Source: Limimaricola pyoseonensis
GTDB taxonomy: Bacteria; Pseudomonadota; Alphaproteobacteria; Rhodobacterales; Rhodobacteraceae
DNA length: 64,000 bases
Assembly: GCF_900102015.1 (NCBI RefSeq)
Contig: NZ_FNAT01000001.1
Span: 186,001-250,000, forward strand
Reading direction: 5' to 3'
Part shown: piece after piece, positions 30,177 to 38,472 of the stretch
How positions within the stretch are numbered: position 1 is the first letter of the stretch
How the letters are laid out: each line of letters starts with the position of its first letter
Position numbers and translations under genes: made by a program
Notes under the pieces: generated by a model
Seen by the model: the letters and a program-made list of their open reading frames with translations, nothing else
Databases searched by the model: none
What the model was told of the DNA's origin: nothing

Positions 30177-31136
30177 TCAACCCTGCGCGCGTCGTCGGAC
30201 GCGCGCCAGGGGGTGCTTCTCCTGAACCAGCGCGCTCAGCTGAGCGTCCTGCACGTGGGTGTAGATCTCTGTCGTGGCGAGGTCGGCATGGCCGAGCAGG
30301 GTCTGGATCGAGCGCAGATCGGCGCCCCCTGCCAGCAGATGCGTGGCGAAGGCGTGCCGCAGCACGTGCGGCGTCACCTTCTGCGGCGATATTCCCGCCA
30401 TGCCCGCCAGTTCCTTGACCATCACGAAGAAGCTCTGCCGCGTCAGGTGGCCGTCGCGGCCGCGGGCCGGGAACAGGAACTTCGAGCTTGGCCGTCCGCG
30501 GGCCGCCGCGATCTCTTCCGCGGCATCGCGCCGCACCAGCCAGTCGGCCACGGCGCGCTTGGCCGGTATCGACAGCGGCACCATCCGCTCCTTGCCGCCC
30601 TTGCCGCGCACCAGCAGCATCTCGGGCTCGCCGCGCACCGCCGCCACCGGCAGGCTGACCAGTTCCGAGACGCGCAGCCCGGTGGCGTAGAGCAGCTCCA
30701 TCAGGCAGCTGGCGCGCAGCCGGTCCTTGGGGTGCTCGCGCGCGGCGGCCAAAAGGCGGTTCACCTCCTCGACGCTCAGCGTGCCGGGCAGGCGGCGCGA
30801 GCGGCCGGGGCCGGTGAGCTTGATCGCCGGGTTGTCCTCGCGCCAGCCCTCCTCGAAGGCGAAGCGGTAGATCTGGCGGATCGCCGAGAGGCGCCGCGCC
30901 CGGGTCGAGGCGGCCAGCCCCTCGGCCTCGCAGCCGATCAGGTACTGCTCGACCGTGTCCTTGGAAGCATGCGCGAAATGGTCGCCGCGCCGCGCCAGCC
31001 AGCCGGCGAAGTCGCGCAGGTCGCGCCCATAGGCCAGCAGCGTGTTGCGCGCCGCGTCGAGTTCCGCGGCCTGGGCCTCGAGAAAGGCCGAGATCCACCG
31101 CTCCATCGGCTGCCCGGCGGCGGAGGGCGCGCTCAT
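30177..31136 (-). CDS. xerD: Tyrosine recombinase XerD
   Basis: A 319-residue tyrosine recombinase that, with XerC, resolves chromosome dimers at dif under FtsK control. All catalytic residues are visible: Arg155 (YATGLRVSEL), Lys179, His257 and Arg260 (HVLRHAFATHLL), His283 and Tyr292 (TTEIYTHV). The N-terminal core-binding domain spans about 10-95. The ATG at 31136 overlaps the stop of the upstream gene by ATGA, so it is coupled to two genes of unknown function. Nothing suggests an integrated element; it is the chromosomal housekeeping copy. Confidence 0.94.
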   Translation of the reverse strand: MSAPSAAGQPMERWISAFLEAQAAELDAARNTLLAYGRDLRDFAGWLARRGDHFAHASKDTVEQYLIGCEAEGLAASTRARRLSAIRQIYRFAFEEGWREDNPAIKLTGPGRSRRLPGTLSVEEVNRLLAAAREHPKDRLRASCLMELLYATGLRVSELVSLPVAAVRGEPEMLLVRGKGGKERMVPLSIPAKRAVADWLVRRDAAEEIAAARGRPSSKFLFPARGRDGHLTRQSFFVMVKELAGMAGISPQKVTPHVLRHAFATHLLAGGADLRSIQTLLGHADLATTEIYTHVQDAQLSALVQEKHPLARVRRRAQG

Positions 31137-32665
31137 GCGCCCGTCTCCAGCAGCAGGTATTGCAGCGCCGCGCGCCGCGCCGTCGCCTCGAGGCCGAGCG
31201 CCCGCAACGCGGCCAGCCCGTCCGACAGCGCCGCCGGATCGCCGGTCGCGCCCTGATCGACGAGGGCGATCGCCCGCAGCGCCGCCTCGCCCGGCCGGCC
31301 GGCATCGATCAGCTCGGTCAGCACCTCCGGCGGCTGCCGGTCCGAGAACCCCTCGACCACCGCCAGCGCGCGCGGCCCGTCGGCCTGAACCTGCGAGACA
31401 TCGCCCCGCGCCACCGCCGCGAGCAGGCTGGTCTCGGGCCCGTCGTCCGGCGGCGCCAGCGCCGCCTCCTCGTAGCCGGGGCCGAGCAGGGCGATCTCGA
31501 AGACTTGCCGCGCCGCTTCGCCCTCGAGGTCGAGCGCGGCCAGCCGCTCGGCGTAGTGCTCCGCGAAGGCGGTCTCGAGGCGGGCGTCGCGCATGGCCGA
31601 CCATGCGCTGGACAGCGTCTCGGCGATGGCGTCGCGGTCATTCGCCGCCAGCGCCGCATCCAGGGCCTGGATAGCCGTGGCCCGGTCCCAGATGCCGCCG
31701 GAAGCGGCCGGAACCCGGGCCGCGTAGATCCCGAAGAGCTGCGCGGGCTGGATCGCGCCGTGCCGGGCGAGCCGTTCGGCCGCCTCGATCTGCGCCCGCC
31801 ACGCCTTGTTCGGGCGCAGGTCGGCATGGGAGAAGGCGCGGGGCAGGGTCGCCGCCGGCAGCGCCTCGCCCACGGCCTCGCGCAGCCGGTAGCCCAGCGG
31901 CGTGGCGCGCTCGGGCTGCGGCAGGTCGGGCTCGCCCTCGTAGAGATCGGGGTCGAGGAAGCGCGACAGCATCGCGTCGTCCTCGTCGCTCACCTCGCCC
32001 AGCGCGCGGGCCGAGTTCAGCGTCAGAGCGGCGGCCTGCCAGTCGCCGCCGCGCGCCAGGCAGAAGATCCGGGCATGCAGTGTCGGGGCGAGCGCCGGGC
32101 GATCCTTCATCGCGGCGCAGGCCTCGTTCTCGGTGCCGGTCAGCAGCGCCGCGTCGAACCAGCGGCGGAACCGTTCGGGCGCCGCGGCCGGGCGGCTTTC
32201 GGCCAGCATCGCCAGCGCCGGTTCCAGCGCGCCCATCTCGAGCAGCCGGTCGATCCGCGCGAGGAACAGCCGGCCGTGGCCGTCGGCATCGGCCGGCGCG
32301 TCGGCCTCGGCGATCATCAGCCGGCGCAGCAGCTCTTGCGTGGCCGGTAGCCCGTCGATGCCCAGCGCGGCGATCAACTCGGTCAGACTCTCGGTGCTGC
32401 TGGCGCTCCACAGGTGGCGCGGCAGGCCCGAGACGGCCGGCGCCAGCAGCCCGACCGCATCCGGCGAGGGACCGTCGAGCGGGCGCACGCTCACCGCCGG
32501 GGAGGAGGCGCTGTCGGCGGTCGGCGGTTCGGCCGCGGGCTCTGACGGGGCGGCGACGGATTGCGACAGCCAGTCGATGGCCGAGAGCGGCTCGCCGGGA
32601 TCGGCCTGCTGCGCGCCGGCCGCGCCGGCCAGCGCCATCAGGGCCAGCACTGCGCCATGTCTCAC
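31133..32665 (-). CDS. Exported helical-repeat protein of unknown function
   Basis: A 510-residue protein starting at a GTG (32665) that overlaps the upstream stop (GTGA). A signal peptide (about 1-18, cleaved near AGAQQ) is followed by a Pro/Ala/Ser-rich stretch (to about 70) and then a long alpha-helical region of TPR-like or Sel1-like character (FLARIDRLLEMGALEPALAM, ARGGDWQAAALTLNSAR). I do not recognise a family. It probably resides in the periplasm. Tight overlap with xerD and a small membrane protein suggests one transcript, though not necessarily one process. Confidence 0.7.
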   Translation of the reverse strand: MRHGAVLALMALAGAAGAQQADPGEPLSAIDWLSQSVAAPSEPAAEPPTADSASSPAVSVRPLDGPSPDAVGLLAPAVSGLPRHLWSASSTESLTELIAALGIDGLPATQELLRRLMIAEADAPADADGHGRLFLARIDRLLEMGALEPALAMLAESRPAAAPERFRRWFDAALLTGTENEACAAMKDRPALAPTLHARIFCLARGGDWQAAALTLNSARALGEVSDEDDAMLSRFLDPDLYEGEPDLPQPERATPLGYRLREAVGEALPAATLPRAFSHADLRPNKAWRAQIEAAERLARHGAIQPAQLFGIYAARVPAASGGIWDRATAIQALDAALAANDRDAIAETLSSAWSAMRDARLETAFAEHYAERLAALDLEGEAARQVFEIALLGPGYEEAALAPPDDGPETSLLAAVARGDVSQVQADGPRALAVVEGFSDRQPPEVLTELIDAGRPGEAALRAIALVDQGATGDPAALSDGLAALRALGLEATARRAALQYLLLETGA

Positions 32666-32832
32666 TGCGCGATCTCGAGCGTGACCGGCTTGACCACCGG
32701 TTCGGCCGGCGCGGCGAAATCCGCCGGGAACAGCATCGGACCGACATAGGCATAGGCGAGCAGCCCCAGCCCGGCCAGAACCACCAGCACCAACGCCAGC
32801 TTGACCAGCGCCCAGATCAGTCGTCTCAGCAT
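32662..32832 (-). CDS. Small single-span membrane protein
   Basis: A 56-residue protein with one strong transmembrane helix (about residues 6-30) and a short periplasmic-type tail rich in Pro, Ala and Val. The ATG at 32832 has AGAGGAC upstream; an in-frame ATG at 32928 would add 32 residues but lacks a good site. Its stop overlaps the GTG of the next gene. It opens the three-gene xerD operon and is divergent from aroK. Function unknown; it could anchor the exported helical-repeat protein downstream. Confidence 0.65.
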   Translation of the reverse strand: MLRRLIWALVKLALVLVVLAGLGLLAYAYVGPMLFPADFAAPAEPVVKPVTLEIAQ

Positions 32833-32995
32833 GTGTCTTGTCCTCTCGCCCCATGCGCCCGGGCGGCCGATCGCCGCCTCTTTGCGGGGATTCATAACTG
32901 GTCTTTCGGCCGAGATCACGTCATTCAAGGCAGGAAAATGGAACCGGCGGCATTACGCCGTCCCCTTGAGGGGCCGGGCCCCGGAAAGGAGCGCG

Positions 32996-33595
32996 ATGAC
33001 GGGCGGAACGGGCAGTCGCAGCGGTGTCGGGCAGATGCGGTCGGTGCAGCCGGTGCGCCTGCTGCGGCCGGTGGTCTTCGTCGGCATGATGGGCTCGGGC
33101 AAGACGGCGATCGGCCGGGCCCTGGCCAGCCGGCTGGGCTGCGGCTTCGTCGACAGCGACGCGGCGATCGAGGCGGCTGCCGGCTGCACCATCGCCGAGA
33201 TATTCGAGCGCGACGGCGAGGCGTTCTTCCGAGCCCGCGAGAGCGAGGTGCTGTCGCGCCTCATGGCCGGCGGGCCGCGCGTGATCTCGACCGGCGGCGG
33301 CGCCTTCATGGCCGAGCGCAACCGCGCCACCATCGATGCGGCCGGGGCCGCGCTCTGGCTTAAGGCCGATCCGGCGCTTCTTTGGGAGCGGGTGCGCCAC
33401 AAGTCCACGCGCCCGCTGCTGCGCACGCCCGATCCGCGCGGGACGCTCGAGCGGCTCTGCCGCGAACGCGACCCCGTCTACGCCGAAGCGGGGCTGTGCC
33501 TAGAGGCGCGGCCCGGCGATTCCATCGAGCGCACGACCGACCGCGTCATCGCGCTTCTCGCCGACCGACCCGATATCCTGGAGACCCGCACGTGA
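32996..33595 (+). CDS. aroK: Shikimate kinase
   Basis: This 199-residue P-loop kinase phosphorylates shikimate in the chorismate pathway. The Walker A motif GMMGSGKT is at 30-37. The shikimate-binding region includes DSDAAIEAAAG and FFRARESEVL, and GGGAF supplies the glycine-rich substrate loop. The ATG at 32996 has AAGGAG upstream; the frame is open further upstream but without a site. aroB starts within the stop codon (GTGA), so aroKB are coupled, as in many proteobacteria. Confidence 0.95.
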   Translation: MTGGTGSRSGVGQMRSVQPVRLLRPVVFVGMMGSGKTAIGRALASRLGCGFVDSDAAIEAAAGCTIAEIFERDGEAFFRARESEVLSRLMAGGPRVISTGGGAFMAERNRATIDAAGAALWLKADPALLWERVRHKSTRPLLRTPDPRGTLERLCRERDPVYAEAGLCLEARPGDSIERTTDRVIALLADRPDILETRT

Positions 33596-34719
33596 CCGCA
33601 GAACAACCCGATGTCGCCACCGTCCCCGTCGCATTGCCGGGACGGGAGTACGAGATTCGCATCGGGCGGGGCCTGCTCGACCGGTCCGGCGCGGAGATCG
33701 CGCCGCTGGCTCGGCACGGCCGCGTCGCCGTCATCACCGACGAGACGGTGGCGGGGCTGCATCTGGAGCGCCTGCGGGAGGGGCTCGCGGCCGGCGGGAT
33801 CGCGATGGACAGCCTCGCGCTGCCGGCCGGCGAGGGCAGCAAGTCCTGGGTCGGCCTGTCGCGCGCGACCGAGTGGCTGCTCGAGCAGCGGGTCGAGCGC
33901 GGCGACCTCGTCGTGGCGCTGGGCGGCGGGGTGGTCGGCGACCTGGCGGGCTTCGCCGCCGCCATCGCGCGGCGCGGCGTCCGCTTCGTGCAGATCCCGA
34001 CCACGCTTCTGGCGCAGGTCGACAGTTCTGTCGGCGGCAAGACCGGGATCAACACCGCGCAGGGCAAGAACCTCGCCGGCGCGTTCCACCAGCCCTCGCG
34101 CGTGCTGGCCGACATCTCCCTGCTCGACAGCCTGCCCGAGCGCGAGCTGCTGGCCGGCTACGGCGAGGTGGTGAAATACGGGCTTCTGGGCGATGCCGGC
34201 TTCTTCGAGTGGCTCGAGACGCATGGCCCGGCGCTGCGCGACGGCGACGACGCGGCGCGGCGCGAGGCGGTGCGCCGGTCCTGCGAGATGAAGGCCGAGA
34301 TCGTCGCGCGCGACGAGACCGAGCAGGGCGACCGGGCGCTGCTCAATCTCGGCCACACCTTCTGCCACGCGCTAGAGGCGGCGACCGGCTATTCCGACCG
34401 GCTCAAGCATGGCGAGGGAGTCGCCATCGGCTGCGCGCTCGCCTTCGACCTGTCGTCGCGGCTGGGCCTCTGCCCGCAGGAGGATCCCTCGCGCGTGCGG
34501 GCCCATCTCGCCCAGATGGGGATGTCATGCGACATAGCCGCGATTCCCGGCGAGCTGCCGGGCGCGGAAGCGCTTCTTGAACTGATGGGACAGGACAAGA
34601 AGGTGCAGGACGGGCGGCTGCGTTTCGTGCTGGCGCGGAAAATCGGTGAAGCTTTCGTGACTTCCGACGTGCCGCCCGACGCGGTGCTCGCAGTGCTGCG
34701 CGACAGCGCCGCCGCGTAA
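33592..34719 (+). CDS. aroB: 3-Dehydroquinate synthase
   Basis: A 375-residue NAD-dependent metalloenzyme that converts DAHP to 3-dehydroquinate in the shikimate pathway. Conserved segments are the nucleotide-binding ALGGGVVGDLAGFAAA, PTTLLAQVDSSVGGKTGIN, and zinc ligands in the GYGEVVKYGLL and LLNLGHTFCHALE regions. The GTG start overlaps the aroK stop by GTGA. Length is normal. A gap of nearly 200 bases without a terminator-like T tract follows before the outer-membrane protein gene. Confidence 0.96.
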   Translation: MTAEQPDVATVPVALPGREYEIRIGRGLLDRSGAEIAPLARHGRVAVITDETVAGLHLERLREGLAAGGIAMDSLALPAGEGSKSWVGLSRATEWLLEQRVERGDLVVALGGGVVGDLAGFAAAIARRGVRFVQIPTTLLAQVDSSVGGKTGINTAQGKNLAGAFHQPSRVLADISLLDSLPERELLAGYGEVVKYGLLGDAGFFEWLETHGPALRDGDDAARREAVRRSCEMKAEIVARDETEQGDRALLNLGHTFCHALEAATGYSDRLKHGEGVAIGCALAFDLSSRLGLCPQEDPSRVRAHLAQMGMSCDIAAIPGELPGAEALLELMGQDKKVQDGRLRFVLARKIGEAFVTSDVPPDAVLAVLRDSAAA

Positions 34720-34788
34720 TCGGCGGGGAATGGCCGAACGCGTCAGCGGATCATGGCCGATGAAGTGCGACTGACCTGTGCATTTTTC

Positions 34789-34794
34789 TACAAT
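34789..34794 (+). promoter_or_regulatory. Candidate -10 element for the outer-membrane protein gene
   Basis: TACAAT at 34789-34794 is a good -10 match; a -35 at the right spacing (TGCGAC, 34766-34771) is weak. Use of this promoter would give a 5' leader of about 115 bases that contains two hairpins. Confidence 0.4.
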
Positions 34795-34828
34795 CGCATT
34801 GAACCGTAACCGACCTCAGGTGTTGTCT

Positions 34829-34890
34829 GCCCGGACGAGCCGGGCGTCACCCGGTCGTTTGTCCTGAGCGCCTCCTCCCCAAGAAGGCGC
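34829..34890 (+). promoter_or_regulatory. Structured 5' leader with an anti-Shine-Dalgarno loop
   Basis: Two hairpins precede the outer-membrane protein gene. The first pairs GCCCGG with CCGGGC (about 34829-34845). The second pairs GCGCC (34868-34872) with GGCGC (34886-34890) and exposes a 13-base loop containing CCTCCCC, complementary to Shine-Dalgarno sequences. The downstream ribosome binding site is CAGGAG. A role in folding back on that site or in titrating an RNA-binding protein is inference. Confidence 0.45.
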
Positions 34891-34915
34891 CGGGCAGTAT
34901 GGAACAGGAGCTAAA

Positions 34916-35521
34916 ATGAAATTCTCGACCTCCAGCCTCGCAATCGCCCTCGGCCTCGTGGCCGCTCCCGCCTTCGCCGGCGGCCTCGCCGAGCCGGTTG
35001 CTGACCCCGTCGTGCCCGCCGCGCCCGTCGCGGTGGCCCCCGTCGTGACCGGTTCCGACTGGACCGGCGGCTACGTCGGTGCCCAGCTGGGTTACGGCCA
35101 GGCCGAAACCGACGACGATCCGGCCTCCTTCGACGAGGACGGCGCGATCTACGGTGCCCAGGCCGGCTACAACTACGACTTCGGCAGCTTCGTGCTGGGC
35201 GGTGAACTCGACTTCACCGGCACCGAGCTCGGCAACGACCTCACCGACATCGACGGCATCGCCCGCGCCAAGGTGCGTGCCGGTTACGATGCGGGCGCCT
35301 TCCTGCCCTACCTGACCGCCGGTTACGCCAGCGCCTACACCTCGGAAGAGATCGACGGCGACGACCAGTTCGACGGCTACCTCTACGGTGCCGGCGTGGA
35401 CTACGCCGTGTCCGAGAACATCGTGGTCGGTGCGGAAGTGCTGCAGCACGAGTTCGAGGACGTGGGTGCCGTCGACCTCGACGCCACCACCGCCGCCGCG
35501 CGCGTGAACTACAAGTTCTGA
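34916..35521 (+). CDS. Outer-membrane beta-barrel protein (Omp25-like porin family)
   Basis: A 201-residue protein with a signal peptide (1-21, cleaved after AFA). A Pro/Val/Ala linker (about 25-45) follows, and then an eight-strand barrel with alternating pattern starting DWTGGYVGAQLGYG and ending in a C-terminal Phe (NYKF), the usual outer-membrane insertion signal. The GGELD and GAGVDYAV segments are typical of the Omp25/31-like small porin family in alphaproteobacteria. CAGGAG precedes the ATG, and a strong terminator follows. Codon use is highly biased, suggesting high expression. Confidence 0.9.
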   Translation: MKFSTSSLAIALGLVAAPAFAGGLAEPVADPVVPAAPVAVAPVVTGSDWTGGYVGAQLGYGQAETDDDPASFDEDGAIYGAQAGYNYDFGSFVLGGELDFTGTELGNDLTDIDGIARAKVRAGYDAGAFLPYLTAGYASAYTSEEIDGDDQFDGYLYGAGVDYAVSENIVVGAEVLQHEFEDVGAVDLDATTAAARVNYKF

Positions 35522-35558
35522 TCCGCAGCGGTCCGGCCATGCGCCGGATTGCGGATCG

Positions 35559-35588
35559 CGAAGGGCCGGTCATTCGACCGGCCCTTCG
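35559..35588. terminator. Intrinsic terminator between the outer-membrane protein and aminotransferase genes
   Basis: A 13-base-pair stem (35559-35571 with 35576-35588) with loop ATTC lies between convergent genes, followed by TCGTTT on the plus strand. Confidence 0.8.
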
Positions 35589-35593
35589 TCGTT

Positions 35594-36790
35594 TCAGGCC
35601 GCCCGTCCGGCCGACTTGGCGGCCGCGAAGCGCAGCAGCCGCGACAGCGCTTCCTCGAAGCGATCATCCTCCACAGTCAGCGCCACCCGGACATGGCCCG
35701 CCGCGGCGCGACCGAAGCTTTCGCCCGGCATCACGGCGATTCCCTCCTGCTCCAGCAGCGCATCCGCGAAGGCCTCGCCGCTGAGCCCCGTCGCGCGGAT
35801 GTCGAGCATCGCGTACATCGCGCCCTGCATCGGCAGCGCCCGCACCACCTCCTGCTCTGCGACCAGACGCGCCGCGATCTCGCGCCGCCGCCGGAAGGGC
35901 GCGGCGACCTTCGCCTCGAACTCCGCGCCGAGCTGCAGCGCGTGCAGCCCCGCATCCTGCACGAAGCCCGGGATGCCATAGGTCGTGTGCGTGGCGAGGT
36001 TCTCCATCGCCGCGATCACGTCCTCGGGCCCCGCGACCCAGCCGACGCGGCTGCCGGTCATCGCGTGGCTCTTCGACAGCGAGCCGACCACCAGCGTCCG
36101 ATCGGCGAGGCCGGGCAGGGCGCGCGGGCTCAGATGCGCACCGTCCCAGAGCTGGGTGTCGTAGACCTCGTCCGAGATCAGCCACAGGCCGTGCTCGGCG
36201 CAGAGAGCGCCCAGCGCCTCCAGCGCCTCGCGCGGGTAGACCGCGCCGGTCGGGTTGTTTGGCGTGTTGATCAGCAGCGAGCGCACCCGCCCGTCGAAGC
36301 CCGCGATCTCGGCCTCGATATCTTCGGTCCGCGGCAGGAAGCCGTCCTCGGCCCGCGCCGCCACCGGCAGCGCCACCGCGCCGACCGCGCGCACCGTGCC
36401 GGGATAGGTGGCGTAATAGGGGTCGATATAGAGCGCGCCGTCGCCCTCGTCGCAGGTGGCGTGGTGGGCGGCGAAGAGGCCGGCCTGCCCGCCGGGCACC
36501 ACCAGCACGTTCTCGGGGCCGGTCGGGACGCCTGTGCGTTCGGTCAGCCGCCTTGCAATCTCGGCGCGCAGCTCGGGCGTGCCGGGCACCGCGGCATAGC
36601 CGGTGTGGCCGCCGCGCGCGGCGCGGTCCATCGCCTGCAGGATCTCCGGGTCGGTGCGGATGTCGTGCTCGCCGATGGTCAGCTCGATGACGGGGCGGCC
36701 GGCGGCGACCATGCGCCGGGCCTTGCGGAACAGGTCCCAGCCATCCGGGCCGCCCGCGGTGATATGCGTGATGCGATGCGAAAGTGTCAT
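35594..36790 (-). CDS. PLP-dependent aminotransferase, class I/II
   Basis: This 398-residue fold-type I aminotransferase has Lys240 (SLSKSHAMTGSRVGW) as the PLP Schiff-base residue. NTPNNPTG at 175-182 and SDEVYD at 206-211 supply further cofactor contacts, and an Arg-containing C-terminal segment (GRAAAGHVRVAL) is present. It resembles AspC-like aspartate/aromatic aminotransferases; the amino donor is not predictable. The ATG at 36790 is preferred to a TTG 36 bases upstream. It is divergent from the cysS leader region; minus-strand TTGACA (36821-36826) could be its -35. Confidence 0.88.
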   Translation of the reverse strand: MTLSHRITHITAGGPDGWDLFRKARRMVAAGRPVIELTIGEHDIRTDPEILQAMDRAARGGHTGYAAVPGTPELRAEIARRLTERTGVPTGPENVLVVPGGQAGLFAAHHATCDEGDGALYIDPYYATYPGTVRAVGAVALPVAARAEDGFLPRTEDIEAEIAGFDGRVRSLLINTPNNPTGAVYPREALEALGALCAEHGLWLISDEVYDTQLWDGAHLSPRALPGLADRTLVVGSLSKSHAMTGSRVGWVAGPEDVIAAMENLATHTTYGIPGFVQDAGLHALQLGAEFEAKVAAPFRRRREIAARLVAEQEVVRALPMQGAMYAMLDIRATGLSGEAFADALLEQEGIAVMPGESFGRAAAGHVRVALTVEDDRFEEALSRLLRFAAAKSAGRAA

Positions 36791-36883
36791 GCGCGGCAGC
36801 TGGCCGGGCCGGGGCGCGCTTGTCAATCGCGGCGGGTGTCGAAACGCTGGACGGGCCGGACGGCGGCTGCTAAGGCCGGTGGC

Positions 36884-36925
36884 ATGACGAGCAACTGCAT
36901 CATCGGCTGCATCATTTCCTGCTGA
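36884..36925 (+). CDS. Cysteine-rich leader peptide upstream of cysS
   Basis: A 13-codon ORF encodes [13 protein letters not shown], with three TGC cysteine codons, the last one directly before the stop. AAGG lies eight bases upstream of the ATG. A candidate promoter (TTGTCA at 36820-36825, 17-base spacer, poor -10) would start RNA near 36855. The stop is 80 bases before cysS. Between them GCGGGC can pair with GCCCGC, and a GGGCC...CTC segment can alternatively pair with the GAGGCCC around the cysS ribosome binding site. This fits attenuation by cysteinyl-tRNA supply, but no experiment or comparison supports it here. Confidence 0.6.
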   Translation: MTSNCIIGCIISC

Positions 36926-37005
36926 CTTGCGTCACGCGGGCCGCTCTCTCGTTTCCCGATGAAACACAGGATCAGCCCGCCGGCGACACCCGCTTGCGAG
37001 GCCCC

Positions 37006-38472
37006 ATGACGACCGACCGGACGACGATCCGCCTGCACGACACCAAGACCCGCCGCAAGGTGGAGTTCGCGCCGATCGACCCCGAGAATGTCAGGCTCTA
37101 TGTCTGCGGCCCCACGGTCTACGACCGGGCGCATCTGGGCAACGCGCGGCCCGTGCTGGTCTTCGACCTGCTCTACCGGCTGCTGCGCGAGGTCTTCGGG
37201 CGTGAGCACGTGACCTACGCGCGCAACTTCACCGACGTCGACGACAAGATCAACGCCCGCGCCCGCGAGACCGGCCGCCCGATCCGCGACATCACCGAAG
37301 AGACCGTGCTCTGGTACCACCAGGACATGGACGCGCTCGGCGCCCTGCGCCCCGATCACGAACCGCGCGCCACCGACTACATCGGCCAGATGGTGGCCAT
37401 GATCGAGCGGCTGCTGCTGTCGGGCCATGCCTATGTCGCCGAGGGGCACGTGCTGTTCTCGGTCGCGAGCTACGAAACCTACGGCGCGCTGTCGGGCCGC
37501 AGCGTCGAGGACATGATCGCCGGCGCCCGGGTCGAGGTCGCGCCCTACAAGCGCGACCCGATGGACTTCGTGCTGTGGAAACCCTCGACCGAGGACGAGC
37601 CGGGCTGGGACGGCCCGGTCTTCGAGGGCGAGCCGGTCGGCCGCGGCCGCCCGGGCTGGCACATAGAGTGCTCGGCCATGTCGTACCAGCTGTTCGGCGA
37701 GAGCTTCGACATCCACGGCGGCGGCATCGACCTGCAGTTCCCGCACCACGAGAACGAGATCGCGCAATCGGCCTGCGCCCACCCGTCGGGCGACTTCGCG
37801 CGGATCTGGATGCACAACGAGATGCTGCAGGTCGAGGGCAAGAAGATGTCCAAGTCCCTGGGCAACTTCTTCACCGTGCGCGACCTGCTCGACCAAGGCG
37901 TCGCGGGCGAAGTGGTGCGCCTCGTCATGCTGGGCACGCATTACCGCAAGCCGATGGACTGGACCGCCGAGAAACGGGCCGAGGCCGAGGCGACGCTGGC
38001 CAAGTGGTACGGGCTGCTGCACGCGCATGGCTTCACCGCCAAGATGGTGCGCGACCTGAAGGCGGCGGGCGACTGGGCGATGGATGCCGAATTCCTCGGC
38101 GTGCTCGCCAACGACCTCAACACCCCCGGCGCGATCGCCCGGATGCACGTGCTGTCGAACGCCAAGACCCCGGCCAAGCTGGTGCCATTCGCGGCAGCGC
38201 TGGAGTTGATGGGGCTGATCGAGGACTGGGACGCGCTGGCCGATCTCGCCGGGGCCGATGCCGGGCCCGAGATCGCGCCCGAGATCGACGCCGCGGTGAC
38301 CGCGCTCCTGACCCGCCGCGCCGAGGCGCGCGCCGCGAAGGACTGGGCCGAGGCCGACCGCATCCGCGACATCCTCAACGCCGCCGGCGTGCAGGTGACC
38401 GACATGGGCGGGCAGGCGAGCTGGCAGCCCGGGCCGGGCTTCGACCCCGCCAAGCTGGAGGCCGCGAAATGA
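37006..38472 (+). CDS. cysS: Cysteinyl-tRNA synthetase
   Basis: This 488-residue class I synthetase charges tRNA-Cys. The zinc/cysteine site begins at Cys34 ([10 protein letters not shown]), the HIGH-type motif is HLGN at 43-46, further metal ligands lie in GWHIECSAM and the HHENE segment, and KMSKS is at 280-284. The C-terminal DALR-like domain is present. The ATG at 37006 follows GAGG; an ATG 12 bases earlier is less likely. Its stop overlaps cimA (ATGA). A short Cys-codon ORF upstream may regulate it. Confidence 0.97.
   Translation: MTTDRTTIRLHDTKTRRKVEFAPIDPENVRLYVCGPTVYDRAHLGNARPVLVFDLLYRLLREVFGREHVTYARNFTDVDDKINARARETGRPIRDITEETVLWYHQDMDALGALRPDHEPRATDYIGQMVAMIERLLLSGHAYVAEGHVLFSVASYETYGALSGRSVEDMIAGARVEVAPYKRDPMDFVLWKPSTEDEPGWDGPVFEGEPVGRGRPGWHIECSAMSYQLFGESFDIHGGGIDLQFPHHENEIAQSACAHPSGDFARIWMHNEMLQVEGKKMSKSLGNFFTVRDLLDQGVAGEVVRLVMLGTHYRKPMDWTAEKRAEAEATLAKWYGLLHAHGFTAKMVRDLKAAGDWAMDAEFLGVLANDLNTPGAIARMHVLSNAKTPAKLVPFAAALELMGLIEDWDALADLAGADAGPEIAPEIDAAVTALLTRRAEARAAKDWAEADRIRDILNAAGVQVTDMGGQASWQPGPGFDPAKLEAAK

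Noticed and set aside
30177-31136. Integrase of a genomic island next to tRNA genes
   Set aside because: The tyrosine recombinase is a XerD-type housekeeping protein in an operon with non-mobile genes. Neither tRNA gene is flanked by an integrase or a direct repeat that I can see.
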